DNA of 64,000 nt from the NCBI GenBank assembly GCA_943736015.1, contig OX031066.1:9552245-9616244 (forward strand). The letters run 5' to 3'. The translations under genes and the position numbers were made by a program. Below the pieces are notes generated by a model. The model was not told the origin of the DNA. It did not search any database and worked only from the letters and a program-made list of their open reading frames with translations. The DNA comes from Tridacna crocea (Eukaryota > Mollusca > Bivalvia > Cardiida > Cardiidae). Shown here piece by piece: positions 11,099-22,184 of this stretch; within the stretch, counting starts at the first letter, position 1, and each line of letters opens with the position of its first letter.

Positions 11099-11415
11099 TG
11101 ATTGGTTAAATGATTGTATGGTGTTTAACGCCGTTTCCGACATTATTTCAGTTATATCGCAGTGGCCAGAGCTCCTATCCATACGTTCCTGGAGTTTCTT
11201 TTACCAGTGCCTCGCGCAGTTTTCTTTCCAAGCAGATGTCTACTTTCGCCACATGATCATCGTCGAAACAATGGTCAGGAATGAATCCTGTCACAGTGAA
11301 TATCATCAATGCTCGGAAAGAGATTGGCCGAGCCAGGGGGTCGTAGCCAGAGATTGAACCTTGGACCCCGTGTTCTCAAGTCCAGCACGCTACCGACTGA
11401 GTTATCGAGGCTGGG
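11099..11415 (-). mobile_element. tRNA-derived SINE, family S1, full length
   Basis: On the minus strand: A-box-like TAACTCAGTCGGTAGCGTG, B-box-like GGTTCAATCTC, a body, then a tail with GGCGTTAAACACCATACAAT. It is flanked by TTGATGGATCCAT (11086) and TTGATGAATCCAT (11416), a 13-bp target duplication with one mismatch, which fixes the ends. Confidence 0.85.
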
Positions 11416-11724
11416 TTGATGAATCCATAATTACATGACAAATTGCCTTGTATAGTGCATCACGGAGACGTGGAGAACTTAAATCCCTCTTCCATCAGCG
11501 CCACTCGATTGTATGTTACATTTTTGACAGGTCCATCTATTTTTGCCTCCTGCATATAGGCAATAATCATTTCCATAGAAGTTTGAGTGTATACTCATGA
11601 GAACGTTTTCACACTTGATGTACATCTAAAGTATAATTTATCGAATGGTGTTTAACCGCTTGCAACTATACTTTATATCACAATAGAACCTCACATATTC
11701 ATGTATGCCCTAGGTTTCATCAAT

Positions 11725-11850
11725 TATAGCTTTTGGCTCCAGGGAGGTTTGTCTCAAGACACCCTCACAAAAGTCCCAGTACTTCGACTGAGATTCGAAT
11801 CAGGGGTTACGAGTCCTACATTTTCCACTGGGCTACACATGACCCCTTTT
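11725..11850 (-). mobile_element. tRNA-derived SINE head, family S2
   Basis: The minus strand reads GGGGTCATGTGTAGCCCAGT...GGACTCGTAACCCCTGATTC: tRNA-like A and B boxes (TAGCCCAGTGG; GATTCGAATC). The same GGGGTCAT start occurs at 59.58 kb. The 3' boundary is not defined. Confidence 0.65.
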
Positions 11851-12503
11851 GAGAGTGATCAAAAGAAGAAACCCTCTGACATAAGGTCAAGTAAGTCAAT
11901 TGGTCAAGGTCATTTGGTTATTAAGTTAAAATGTGTCGATTGGTAAGTGTATTGGACCTTATGTGCCGTATCGGTCTTGATGTGGCTCAACCAGACTGGT
12001 GGTGCAGATTTCAAGTACAGTAGTGGCCACTTTATTGGGTGAGACCGACAGTCTGTCCCAGCCAATTAGAGGGCTAGTTGTTCTCTTCCGTAAATGGAAG
12101 TCCATTCTTGGGTTTAAACAGACAAGTTTCGAAGAGCTCCTGAAAGTCAGGATGAAAAGATGCAGCAGCTTTCAACATATTAGTCACGTTTGGGAAACCA
12201 TACTGCTCTATACGTGATGTTCCCCTCTTTAGTCGATGCTGTTTAAAAGTGGCCTCCTGCAAAATGAACAAAAATCATCTGTGTGACTGGGGAATTAAGG
12301 AGAGCAAGCCATTCGCGCCAAATTCAATTACAGTGACCGATGGTGAAAATAACAATGACAAACGGTGTAGTTTGGCGCCAAAAAATCGTCATTCTATATC
12401 ATTGGCCAATCCTTCGCAATGGTGTTATGGTATTTATGATACACGACTTCTTCAGAATATAATAATCCATTTTCTCTCTTAGATAAATGATTTGTTATTG
12501 TCT

Positions 12504-12523
12504 TTGTTGTTGTTGTTGTTGTT
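12504..12523. repeat. (TTG)n microsatellite
   Basis: About six TTG/TGT units. Confidence 0.8.
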
Positions 12524-12534
12524 TTCGCGTTTTC

Positions 12535-12875
12535 TGTGCATGTCATATTCTTCAAAGATTCGACCTGTCTCATATGACACATCACTCTTCCCAAAGTTGG
12601 AGGAATTGTAGTAACACATGCAAGTAGCAATGCAGAAGATGGCTTTTATCAATAAGTTTGAGGAGAAATCTGGTCTATTTTAGCTCTAAATTTCTCTAAA
12701 CTGCAGATCATACCTGAATGAATCGAACCAGTTTCCGTTTTATTGAGTAAATGTTAATTTCAGTTTGAATTTCAAAGTAATGGTTCTCGCGTAGTAAAGT
12801 AGTCCGGTTCTGTACACAGAATTCCCAAATTAGATAGATGTGTATTTGTAGAATGCCATCTAGCGGGAGATAATG
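12535..12875. repeat. Family K segment, long version
   Basis: Contains GCATGTCATATTCTTCAAAG at its start and AGAATGCCATCTAGCGGGAG near 12850. Both motifs recur at 45950-46010 much closer together, so one copy has a deletion or this one an insertion. Function unknown. Confidence 0.5.
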
Positions 12876-13110
12876 GTTGTTGTCGTCGTCGTTACTGTTT
12901 TTATTGTTGGACAGCTCCGAAACTAGCAGAATTTTGGAATGAAAATCATCGTCTCTGAAACATTTTATTCCTTTCAGCCCCATTCGGGCAGAAATAGGGG
13001 CTTTGCAGACGGTATAGATTAAGATTATACTGCTTAGAAAGTGCAGTCTACCAGTCAATTGGTAAATGGAGCGAGTAGATGAAAATCTTAGTTTAAGTGT
13101 GTAACTGGTT

Positions 13111-13327
13111 TACAAAACGCCAAAAGGGGCTTTCGTACATTTGCGCAAAGTATCGTCTCGGATCGACACTTTTCGTTTTGACCTAATTTTTCTGTTTTGC
13201 GCAAGTCTATTGAAGAACCAAATCAACTGCAGTCGTAAAATGCCGTCTTGGATCAGCCTGCGCAGGCTGATCCAAGACGACACTTTACGCAAATGTCTGA
13301 ATGCCCCTTTTTGCGTGTTGCAGGCTT
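13111..13327. mobile_element. Family C element
   Basis: Left TIR AAAACGCCAAAAGGGGCTTT; right CCCCTTTTTGCGTGTTGCAG. The first hairpin has collapsed to one arm (CGTCTCGGATCGACACTTT); the second (13228-13290) is perfect at its core but without the usual loop bases (CAGCCTGCGCAGGCTG). Confidence 0.85.
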
Positions 13328-13559
13328 TATAAAACCATCCAAAGCGGTCGAGTTTATGATTATATTTAGCTCTGAAAGGTAAAAAACGGGTTTCAGCATC
13401 CAGACACATTAGGCTGGCATTCTTTAGAAAGGATGGGCATCAAACTTTTGTAATTTTCTTTGACCTTTGCATGACAGTGTTTGGGGTCGAACCACAATCC
13501 CACAAAAAGTGGATCACTTTCATCATTTTCTATTTTTATTCCCCACTTCCGGAAGTTTA

Positions 13560-13718
13560 ACCACACCTCAAAGCAAACTTTGAGGTTGTCAAACTTGAAA
13601 TTACTTGCAGATAACAAATCGAATGTGGTTAAAAGAATGATAGGGATATGTTTTAGTAGGGTAGAAGATATATTACAAATAGAAAATACTGGTAACAAGC
13701 ATTTGTGACCCATCACGG
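13560..13718 (-). mobile_element. Family A MITE, decayed
   Basis: Inverted-orientation A remnant: TTGTCAAACTTGAAATTACT, TGCAGATAACAAA, TAGGGTAGAAG, then GAAAATACTGGTAACAAGCA. It is interrupted on the right by the SINE at 13730. Confidence 0.6.
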
Positions 13719-13729
13719 GACAATCTGGG

Positions 13730-14015
13730 TTGGTTGGTTGGTTGGTTGGTTGGTTGGTTGTACTGAGGTTTAACGCCACTTTAACAGCTAAGGTCATATC
13801 ATGGCGGTCGGTGACGCACATCTGTTTTCTGGCTTTCTCACACCGGTACTTACATTACTTCCTTTCCAAAGCCACCGACCACTTTTATCACATGCTTCAG
13901 CAGAGGTGAGAGGCGAAAATACGCCGGAAAGAAAGTTCGCCTCAACCGGGTATCGAACTCACAACCACCAGGTCATGAGTCCGACACGCTTACCACTGAG
14001 CCACCCGGGCGGGCT
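13730..14015 (-). mobile_element. tRNA-derived SINE, family N, full length
   Basis: The best N copy. On the minus strand: GCCCGCCCGGGTGGCTCAGT (A box TGGCTCAGTGGTAAGCG), B box GAGTTCGATACCC, body, then a (CAAC)n tail. Target duplication GACAATCTGGG (13719) / GACTATCTGGG (14016), 11 bp with one mismatch. Confidence 0.9.
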
Positions 14016-14148
14016 GACTATCTGGGAACTCTGTACATCAATTTGACGAATAAGATCAACGACAGTGCAGGTCAGTCTAAGATGATAATTCAAAAATTAT
14101 TATATAACAAGGTACAATTACCACTTTTCATACAGAACATGTCATGAA

Positions 14149-14218
14149 AGCGAAAAGTGTCAACCTTGGTCAGCTTGCGCAATTCGCACAGTCTGACCTG
14201 GATTGACAATTTTCGCAG
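14149..14218. repeat. Family D hairpin, diverged
   Basis: AAGCGAAAAGTGTCAACCTT ... ATTGACAATTTTCGC around the core CAGCTTGCGC/GCACAGTCTG. Several stem mismatches. Confidence 0.75.
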
Positions 14219-15654
14219 TTCCCAGAAGGTCCCGTTTTTCGTCATAGGTCATCTTTACCCCTACTTCTTTCCTCACAGAAGCCTGTTTCGTCGTGGTCCA
14301 TGAATCATGGGGTTATTAGGTAAAAGGTAAAGAATAAAATCTAAAACTTCACCACGGAGGACTAAACGACCTTTCAAGTTTTAGGCTTGTTTCAAATTAA
14401 CCCTTATTCTGCCCAACCTTCAAACCTGGTAAAAAACATACAATTCCGTGATGTTAAAAGATATTCGTTTGTTTTCCCCAAAGTTTAAAAGCTTTTAAAC
14501 AAACTTGATATCTGTTATATACCATTCGGTGTAACCAATTAGAAGTTGTGTTACTTACAAATGTAGAAAACCTTGGAGAGTAAGACTAAGAATATTTTTA
14601 AGAATGGTACATGAATATGGACCCTGTTGATCTAAGCATCTCACAAAACCAGCTAACAAAAGTTATCTGTGTCGTTACTGAAAGTAAAATGGTTGAGTAA
14701 GGAAATATGACAATAATTTCCTGAACATAACACTGAAATTGGGCCACAATATACATCAAAATTAGATCAGTCGTTGAATAGGCTGGTGTAGCCGAAATGA
14801 TGGGACACAAATCCAGCGGGCACTTAATTCATTATACCCTGCAGACGCTGTGCAGACGACATTTTCACGATGAAAATCTTTTTTGCTAGATCGCAGTATT
14901 GGCGTATGTCTCTATCTGTATGCCCACAATTAATCCCTTTGCTTGGTGCCTTCTTCGCTATGTTTGTTTCCCGTCTCATTGGCTTAGTCAAACAAATATA
15001 AGAGAATATTTTACAAATCAGAAATGAATATATATCCATCAAACGCCAAAACTTTGCTCCTGCAGAAACTACAAGAAATCTTTATCGACAGAAACATACC
15101 TATATCTAAATCGGAAGAAAATTAACGACCTGTGTTTGCTCGGTTGCATTGTGGTTCCCACCAAATAAGTATTGCAACGGGTCGGTATAAATAAGTATTG
15201 AAACTGGTCAGTATAATGAAGACACTATTGAAAATAGAGTGTTCACCGACTGCAATAATTCTGGTATGGAAAATAAAGTCAATGTTGAAGCTTTCTGGTG
15301 ATGTACAGGACAAAGATCATTTTACACTGTTATCTCCCTTTGACAAACTCTCATCTCGTGAAGAATCCTGTCACCTCACTTGCGAAATTCACTGGTCACG
15401 CATTCGAGAAACTACAAAAAACTATTTACCTACTTCTATTTTATCGAATTATCGCATTCTTTTATTACTATCATTATCATCGTAATTATTGTTTAACCTA
15501 TTATCCGACGTAATGAGTTATCATACATATACTTGTTTAAAACTGACAGTGACTTATAAGCCCATGGGGCCGGGTGTACCTTTTTCATTAATCTTGTTGA
15601 ACCTTTCTTTATTGCAAAATTTTATACATGTCACTTTAATAAAGTACTTATTTA
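14219..15654. other. Mostly unrecognised sequence with an I fragment
   Basis: Apart from a half family I copy (14527-14640), I see no gene. Small frames at 14.6-15.5 kb lack motifs or splice context. Confidence 0.4.
14527..14640. mobile_element. Family I element, half
   Basis: CGGTGTAACCAATTAGAAGT, GTTACTTACAAATGTAGAAA, AGACTAAGAATATTTTTAAG, AATGGTACATGAATATGGAC: the right arm of I ending at its terminus. The left arm is absent. Confidence 0.7.
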
Positions 15655-15812
15655 CACAACACCACAAGCACCTCAACCAGATTCGGCACCTACGGCTAGT
15701 CAGAGCCTTGAATGCAGGCAATAAGACGGCGGCATCTGGTATTGCAAAAGAACTTGTGCAACATCAAGGCTTTACTTTATACACTTTGAAATACGTAATG
15801 TTCAAATGCTTC
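15655..15812 (+). pseudogene. Possible Tc1/mariner-type transposase HTH fragment
   Basis: Within an open frame at 15489-15839, residues HLNQIRHLRLVRALNAGNKT, then AASGIAKELVQHQGF, recall the second helix-turn-helix of Tc1/Tc3-type transposases (basic start, Thr-Ala before a helix, Ile-Ala..Glu-Leu, then a Thr-Leu-containing recognition helix). The match is from memory of the family pattern. No catalytic domain follows; a SINE tail begins at 15813. Confidence 0.3.
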
Positions 15813-15898
15813 TCAGGAAACAGAATCGAGAGAGATTAGTGTATGTTGTTAGAACTTGTTGCTCAATCGAAGTAAAATAAATACGTTTAAACTAAACT
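15813..15898 (+). mobile_element. Family O SINE, 3' end only
   Basis: GGAAACAGAATCGAGAGAGA ... GTTGTTAGAACTTGTTGCTC ... GTTTAAACTAAACTA matches the 3' part of the O SINE at 41231-41441. It appears to be a 5'-truncated insertion. Confidence 0.75.
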
Positions 15899-16009
15899 AA
15901 GTGCGTCTTCCGCTCTGTACCAGTTGATCTCGTTTACTTATTATAAGGCGTGCAATAAAGGGGATAAGAGTAAGTGTAATAATACGCTCAACGTTTTTTG
16001 TGTATCAAA

Positions 16010-16240
16010 AAATACTGTGACCGGGTAACTTAGTGGCTATAGCCTATCTGACTCCTGACCTGGTGGTTGCGTGTTCGGCACCCTCTAGAGAATAACTTGC
16101 TTCCTTGCGTTTTTTCGCCTCTGATGCATGTGAGAAAAGTAGTCAGTAATATTATTAGAAAGTTTGCTCAGTACTGGTGTGAGTAAAGCCAGAAAACGCA
16201 CCCGGAGGTGCATGCACTGACCATTGTGATTTGGCCCAAG
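16010..16240 (+). mobile_element. tRNA-derived SINE, family N
   Basis: Plus strand: GACCGGGTAACTTAGTGGCT (A-box remnant), GGTGGTTGCGTGTTCGGCAC (decayed B box), then ATGCATGTGAGAAAAGTAGT and GTACTGGTGTGAGTAAAGCC. An old copy. Confidence 0.7.
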
Positions 16241-16249
16241 ATGCTACCC

Positions 16250-16350
16250 TGTAGGCTGCAAAACGCGACTCGCTGACCTTTTGACGACTGTGTAGATCAA
16301 AATCTGACTGCACAAAACGTGCAGTCTGATCTTGGATCTACACTGTCCGA
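16250..16350. repeat. Family E palindrome with flank
   Basis: TAGGCTGCAAAACGCGACTC and CTGACCTTTTG lead into GTAGATCAAAATCTGACTGC and its complement ending CACTGTCCG. The flank matches 19.07 and 43.59 kb. Confidence 0.85.
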
Positions 16351-16817
16351 TAAATAGATATAATTCTCCAAAACATATCTTTGAAATAGAAATTTCTATG
16401 GAAATGAAAATTTCATTTTACCTATTCAGCAGGATACGTGTTAAAACGGCTTCAAAAAGAAACAAAGCGTGCTCAACCTTAGCTAATGACTTAACTCTCT
16501 TACCAAATAAAAGCTTGCGATTGAGAGAGGGTTGAAGTCTGGGGAACGAGACAGTCTAGTGAATATCGAGGAGTGTAGGTAACGATCAGACTATGCAGAT
16601 ATACGGAGCCGGTCTTGATATATACACTAATAGCTTTGAGAGTCCAAGATCGCTATACAAAGTCAAAAAGTAAACATGGGTTCAGAGAGTAATAGTCAGT
16701 GAAACGTACGGACGTCAAGAATTAAGTAAAACTTTAAAAGCATTTTTACACCTTTTAATTGTTAGCGGATTTCCTTTGTGCATCTTTTTATTGAAAACCA
16801 TTTTACTCTAGTCATCA
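16351..16817. other. E flank, then unrecognised sequence
   Basis: The first 80 bases belong to the E element (TTCAGCAGGATACG near 16427). The remainder shows no gene; GATCAGACTATGCAGA at 16586 is a possible decayed E arm. Confidence 0.4.
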
Positions 16818-16897
16818 GAATTTTCTTCTTTTCCTACAGTGTTTACAAAAGGCTTCTATCTCAGGGTGGTAAAAACCAGGGATTGTTTGAGAAAGGG
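16818..16897 (-). mobile_element. Family A MITE, terminal fragment
   Basis: TTTCTTCTTTTCCTACAGTG, AAAAGGCTTCTATCTCAGGG, AACCAGGGATTGTTTGAGAA: one hairpin arm plus the terminus. Confidence 0.75.
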
Positions 16898-17153
16898 TAG
16901 GGGAGGAGGGTCCGATTAAATTTCGGATTGTGAAGGAATAATTAATTCAGTGTTCAACTTTGCAACATAAAACAACTCTGAAAATGTCTTTGAACATCAT
17001 GTCCTATCGCATATTGATAAACAAAATTGACAAGGGAAAGGGAATACATGTTGAAACATTGCGAAAAAGATAGTAGATCTATAGGTGCAGTTCTTCCTAT
17101 TACCACAATTTAATTGACAAATATTATCTATATTACAAGGCTAAGAAGTCATT

Positions 17154-17382
17154 TTAACCCTTTCCCAAACTATCCCTGGTTGTTACGTGTCTGGACTAGT
17201 AGCCTTTTGAAAACATTGTGGAAAAAGGAGAAAATGCTGGTAACCAGCATTTTCTCCTTTTCCCACAATGTTTTCTACCCTATCATAGACAGAAATCATC
17301 TTTTCAGCAAGAGTTAAATTGTCGTCTGCAACTGCTTTCAATTTGGTGTAGTCAAAAAGTTTGTTGTTTGGGAAGGGGTTAA
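17154..17382 (+). mobile_element. Family A MITE, complete
   Basis: A 229-bp copy with TTAA at 17154 and 17379. The 65-bp hairpin (about 17209-17273) has a single G/A mismatch near its base and the centre GCTGGTAACCAGC. Confidence 0.92.
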
Positions 17383-17757
17383 TGAGAAAATGGGTTACAA
17401 AACAAACATCCAGATTAGTTTCACGGCATAAAATCTGCACCACATAATGCAGATAATGTTGATGAAATGTTGACTCCTTTTATTTCTTTAACAGTTAAAG
17501 GTTTCATCTGGCATTCAAGTCCTTTTCGTGGCTAATTACTTTTCAACCAACGCGTATTTTGATCCTGTTTTATGATAGAATTCACTTAGACTTTTTGAAT
17601 ATATAATTGCGAGAGCGTTTTGCAATGAGTATCAGGTAAACAAAAACAATGCATTTTAGCACTTTTGCAGGTGTCACGTCTTTTTATCGTTATTCGTTCT
17701 ATACCAAACAACACTATCCATTCCACAGACGGTTATTCGTTATAAGAATGTCTATCG

Positions 17758-17788
17758 CCGCCCTCTCTCTCCCTACCTGCCCCCTCTT

Positions 17789-17820
<32 letters not shown>

Positions 17821-17977
17821 CCTCTCTCTCCCTCTTTCATTCTTTCTTTCTCTCTTCCCCTCTCCATCTCTCCATCTCTCTCTCCCTCACTCTCTCCCAT
17901 CTCTCTCTCCCTCACCCTCTCCCATCTCTCTCTATCTCTCTCTCTTCCTTTCATTCTTTCTTTCCTTCTCTCCCCTC

Positions 17978-18075
<98 letters not shown>

Positions 18076-18082
18076 TCTCTCC
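17758..18082. repeat. Long (CT)n microsatellite
   Basis: About 325 bp of CT dinucleotides with CCCTCT, TTTCTT and CCATCTCT interruptions. It yields spurious Ser/Leu-rich and Arg/Glu-rich frames on either strand. A homopurine-homopyrimidine tract of this length could adopt triplex structure. Confidence 0.97.
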
Positions 18083-18128
18083 AACACGCCCAATCTCAGC
18101 CTCCACCCACAACACCATGTCGAGCACG

Positions 18129-18305
18129 TTTAACTCTGACAAAACAATCGAAATTTGTTTTGGAAAGGATATAAAACATTGTGAAAACATTTTGAAAGGA
18201 TAGAAAACATTAGTTACCAGCATTTTCTCCTTTTCCCACAAAGTCTTATAAAAAGGCTTCTACCTCAGGGTCATCAAAAGCCGTCACTGTGTGGTAAAGA
18301 GTTAA
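18129..18305 (-). mobile_element. Family A MITE, internally deleted
   Basis: TTAACTCTGACAAAACAATC at the left; GGTAAAGAGTTAA at the right (TTAA 18302). The left interior is shortened, and the first hairpin arm is replaced by two GAAAACATT/AAAACATT stubs, so no full stem remains. Confidence 0.8.
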
Positions 18306-18680
18306 CTGGAACGAAGTCTATCCAGGGAAATGGGAAAATATTCTTTAGAACTTAGAGAACAATATCAAGGAAAATCATACTGATATAAATCATTACTGTT
18401 ATCTCGGGTGCACCCGCTCATTGCATCATTTGTTCTAAGATCTTGTGTCAGTTCAAAGAATGTATTATAGTATCTATTGCCCTCCTTCATTTACTAAACC
18501 ACTTTCGTTACCTGTTATACCTGGCTTAAAGGTGGCCCTTCAGATTTTAGGGTGAAAATTTTACAAGAATACAAAAAAAAATCATCCGTATTCTCCAAAA
18601 GCCTTAAATTTTTCATTCATGAAATCCCAGTAGTCGAAAACCATCCGACAACATGAGAAATTAGAGATTTACTACATCCC

Positions 18681-20320
18681 AGGTCGACACCGACGGGAAA
18701 CACGGTCTATTTTTACATGAGCAACTCGCTCATTTAAACACCGGAAATATACAGACGAAGCTTCAGACATAGCATCTGACGAAGACATTGTGGAAAATAA
18801 TAACATGTTTGTTGTGTTATGGAATTTCAGAGTCATCCGTCGCTTAACATTCCCACAATGCGTTTTCTATTTTTGGCAGGAAATCTAAAAATAGAATAAG
18901 AGGCTACGTAGCCTTTTAAGGGAAAACCATTAAAAAAAAATTGTAATTTTGTGATTCTTAATCATTGATGATTTTTATTGTTTTTTTCATGTAAATTTCA
19001 GTGATGTATATTTTCTTAATTTGGTGTGATGTGGAAATTCTAGATACCCACCTTTAAAGCCCCATATCTTAATCCCTAGGCTGCTAAACGCGATCCACTG
19101 ACCTTTTGAGGACAGTTTTGATCAAGATCAGACTGCACAGAACATGCAGTCTGATCTTGGATCTACAGTGTCCGAGAAGGAGATATTAATCCTCACGGGA
19201 AAGCTTTGAAATATCAATATTTGAGTTTTTACCATGGAAATTAAGTTATATTCTGGCAAAGCCAGAAGGGTGGGGGATGGAGTTATGACAGTCACTCCCA
19301 TTATTCCTTATCCTGCTAAAGATGGGTAGATCTATTTAGATTTTTTCACATCTCATCAAATTAAAGAATTTACATATCACCTAAACTTGTATGAATCAAA
19401 GCGTTGAGAACGCTGAAGTGGTATTTGTCGAGGAAACCCATTGTGCGGAATTAATATTTTGAAAGAAAAAGAGACATATTGTTCAAATACTGGCTTAAAA
19501 GTCAACCCATTAAGCAAATGAATAACTTGTCGGTTGAAGGGAGAGTACTCATGTACCTTAAAACTATAGTTTTGAAATATCTTTAGCCTTTTACATTCAA
19601 TTTCCAATATTACAATCAATTACTTCGATCTATAAATATTCATGAGCAATCAAATGGAGTGGCATGGAATTTTAGGACGAACAAGCCATGGAACAAATTG
19701 GGTTTGGAACGAAAAAGCCCAGGGTCAGTTGGCAAATTCGTATCATTGCACCAAATGAGCGAGAGAAGCTACTTTCAATCAAAAATAAGTATCTCAACGA
19801 TCGATTGCTTAGCCCATGTAATTTAATATGCCATTTCAAATTACATATCTGAGTGCCACCGAAAACCTCATCTGACCGAGAAAAATGAGTTTAACCGGGT
19901 TTATTTCCTTCGGCTTTGCACAAAATAAGATACATGTACATGTACATGATGATCAAAATTCAATCTTGAACTCATAGTGGTATTGTCTTCGACAAATACC
20001 ACAAAAATCAATACAAATCATCAAGTATTTGGAATAATAGAATTACCAGAAAAATATTTTTGATGGTGTTCCCTTAAAGTCTACATATCCTTTTAAGTTA
20101 CTTTTATATTTCGCGCCAAAAATAAAAAAAAGCGTTCCGGGAATGTCAAGTTACTGGTATATGACTAATGGCGCTTAAATTCCATAACATTACAAATATG
20201 TAATTATTTTCCATAATGTCTTTTTCGGACGTGAAGCTTCGTCTGAGTATTTCCGGTATGTAAATGGGCAAGTTGCTCATGTAAAAAAAAAATAGACGGT
20301 GTTTCCCGTCGGTGTCGGCC
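18681..20320. mobile_element. Foldback element M, about 1.64 kb
   Basis: TCGACACCGACGGGAAACAC at 18684 is mirrored by GTGTTTCCCGTCGGTGTCGG ending near 20318. The inverted similarity runs inwards for roughly 150 bp almost without a break (ATGAGCAACT..., CAGACGAAGCTTC, GACATTGTGGAAAATAATAA, TTATGGAATTT). It continues more weakly to about 18995 / 20010 (CTACGTAGCC..., TTAAGGGAA). The interior codes for nothing and includes an E palindrome at 19110. Consistent with a non-autonomous TIR or foldback transposon; the target duplication was not identified. Confidence 0.7.
19110..19174. repeat. Family E palindrome inside M
   Basis: GATCAAGATCAGACTGCACA ... CAGTCTGATCTTGGATC ending ACAGTGTCCG, with the standard upstream flank TAGGCTGCTAAACGCGATCC at 19078. 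Confidence 0.85.
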
Positions 20321-20381
20321 GTAGAAAAACTGCAGTCTGGTAATAATCAACGCTTGATACTTAAAAAAGTTGAAAATTATT

Positions 20382-20606
20382 TCAACCCTTGACTCTATAG
20401 ATACTCATTTCTACGCATTGCTTGTAGGAGCCTTTGGAAAACATTGTAGCAAAAGGTGAAATTGCTCGTGACGAGCAATTTCACCTTTTGCCACAATGTT
20501 TTCTAAGCTATCAAAATGTATCATATACACATAAGAAATATCTTCATCCTTGCTGTTATTTAGGGACTAGAGATACCATAGAAATGCCTTACGGGGTAAA
20601 GGGTTA
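20382..20606 (+). mobile_element. Family J MITE, complete
   Basis: Left TCAACCCTTGACTCTATAGA (terminal TTAA mutated to TCAA); right GGGGTAAAGGGTTAA. The hairpin arms TAGCAAAAGGTGAAATTGCT and complement centre on CTCGTGACGAG. Same architecture as A with a different stem. Confidence 0.88.
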
Positions 20607-21016
20607 AGGGTCTCTATGAATTGCGGGGAGAGAGGGGGGAGGGGTTTACCATGACCAAAGGATCATTGCTCTTTCATTGATAAAATCACGGTATTCAACC
20701 TGACGATTTATTCCGTATTATACAAATTATGTGATAGCTATATAGATGCTATCATCGGCAATTTAGATATTTGTGCGAAAATGTGAACGAAATCGTGGAA
20801 ATAGAGGCATTTTCGTGTTATTGCGTTCTGTATAATAATACAATGTACCCGTCTGTTTTTTTTTTCAGAAAGTCTCAATAAATGTGTTGTTAGTTTACCC
20901 TTCAGCGCTACAGGCGAAAATGAGGGCTTTTGCGAATGAAATAAAACCACGATAAGTTGCTCATAATTTGCAGTTAGATCTTAGAATTATGATATAGAGG
21001 ATATTTGTTTGTTTTT
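20607..21016. other. No gene recognised
   Basis: A G-rich run (GAGAGAGGGGGGAGGGG near 20629) and AT-rich DNA. A short minus-strand frame at 20738-20950 has no motif. Confidence 0.4.
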
Positions 21017-21435
21017 CGGTGAAAGATCGAAATTTATTTCATCGAGTGAACATCATTGGTAATATTTTCTTGAGTGGCGCAGTCATTCGTGAAAATATTA
21101 CCGATGGTGTTCACGAGGAAAAAAACACAAATATTCTATTCATTTCATGCTTTTAAACCTATCTTGAAGGAACTTTATCACAGTCCAGTACAGTTCTTTT
21201 CAGTTATTCCCCGTGGCGTACCCCCTCCGCATAGCAACGCATTACAGTATTACGCCAAGCGCAAGAAATGTATAATTAATGACGTCATATTTCCATCTGG
21301 TTGTGACGGTCACATGGATTTTACATAGGTAACTAGAATAAAAACATCAGTATTTTCACTGGTCGTACCCGTGAAATATCGAAAAATATTTTCACCACTA
21401 AAAATTATTTTCTCCGCCATTTTTCGATATCCTAC
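21017..21435 (+). mobile_element. Family L element, copy 1
   Basis: Begins CGGTGAAAGATCGAAATTTA, passes GTGAACATCATTGGTAATAT and its inverted partner AATATTACCGATGGTGTTCA, then about 230 bp matching the reverse complement of 30915-31275, including GTGGCGTACCCCCTCCGCAT and the palindrome TGACGTCA at 21280. Ends in GAAATATCGAAAAATATTTT. Unknown class; non-autonomous. Confidence 0.75.
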
Positions 21436-21484
21436 CTGAAAGCATAAAATAAGTTCACTTATTTAGTCAAACCGATACCGATAG

Positions 21485-21531
21485 GTGAGTGCAATATTAT
21501 TCTAAGTGCCTTAGAATAGTATTGCACTCAC
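21485..21531. repeat. Isolated hairpin
   Basis: GTGAGTGCAATATTATTCTA then AG-TGC-CT then TAGAATAGTATTGCACTCAC: arms of about 22 bp with one mismatch and a 3-base loop. It belongs to none of the other families. Confidence 0.8.
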
Positions 21532-21639
21532 ACATTGATACTAATTCTTACCAGTTTCTGACTGATGTATTTTCTCAGCCGACAAAAGAGTTCGAGCGAT
21601 TCTTATCTATTTTTTTTTCTAGAGGAGTTTAACCGTAGG

Positions 21640-21686
21640 CTGCTAAGCTCATTCAGACGACATGATCTTGGATCTACACTGTCCAA
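21640..21686. repeat. Family E, half copy
   Basis: AGGCTGCTAAGCTCATTCAG joined to CATGATCTTGGATCTACACT: the first arm is deleted. Confidence 0.65.
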
Positions 21687-22184
21687 TAAGTTTCTTCAAA
21701 AATAAATTTGAAATATGAACATTCAGGTTTTTTTTGCACCCAAAACTATATGTTTAAAAAAAGGAAAAGGTAAACCGTTTACATGTTAAAAAAGTGGGTC
21801 GAAAATTTCCAGCAAAAATCTACATCCTAAAATAAGCTTCTCATCTCAATAGACAATGTGGAGCGAGAATAGGACTGCACGTTTCGTGCAATATTATCTT
21901 GACATACACTGTCTGCACAATCCGCAGATAGCCGTGCTTTGCAGCATAAAGTGTTGGAGGGGAGGGGGGTAAAGATTCATTCCAGCGGAGCGATTATGAA
22001 GTGTGCATGTATGAACATAACTGCTGCGAATAGATATCCGTAGCATATGAGACCCTTGATGCTTACTCCAGCACAAAAATTACAGTACAAATCTTAACTC
22101 TTTCAGCCCGAAGTATGTGATGTAAGCTAAAATCAAAATCAACTGAAACTCAGAAAAACTATCCTGCAGAATTAATTAAACTAG

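Noticed and set aside
13940-14015. Minus-strand tRNA gene
   Set aside because: Head of the family N SINE, flanked by an 11-bp target duplication.
17649-18203. 184-residue Ser/Leu-rich frame, and Arg/Glu-rich frames on the other strand
   Set aside because: They are the translation of the (CT)n microsatellite and have no unique sequence.
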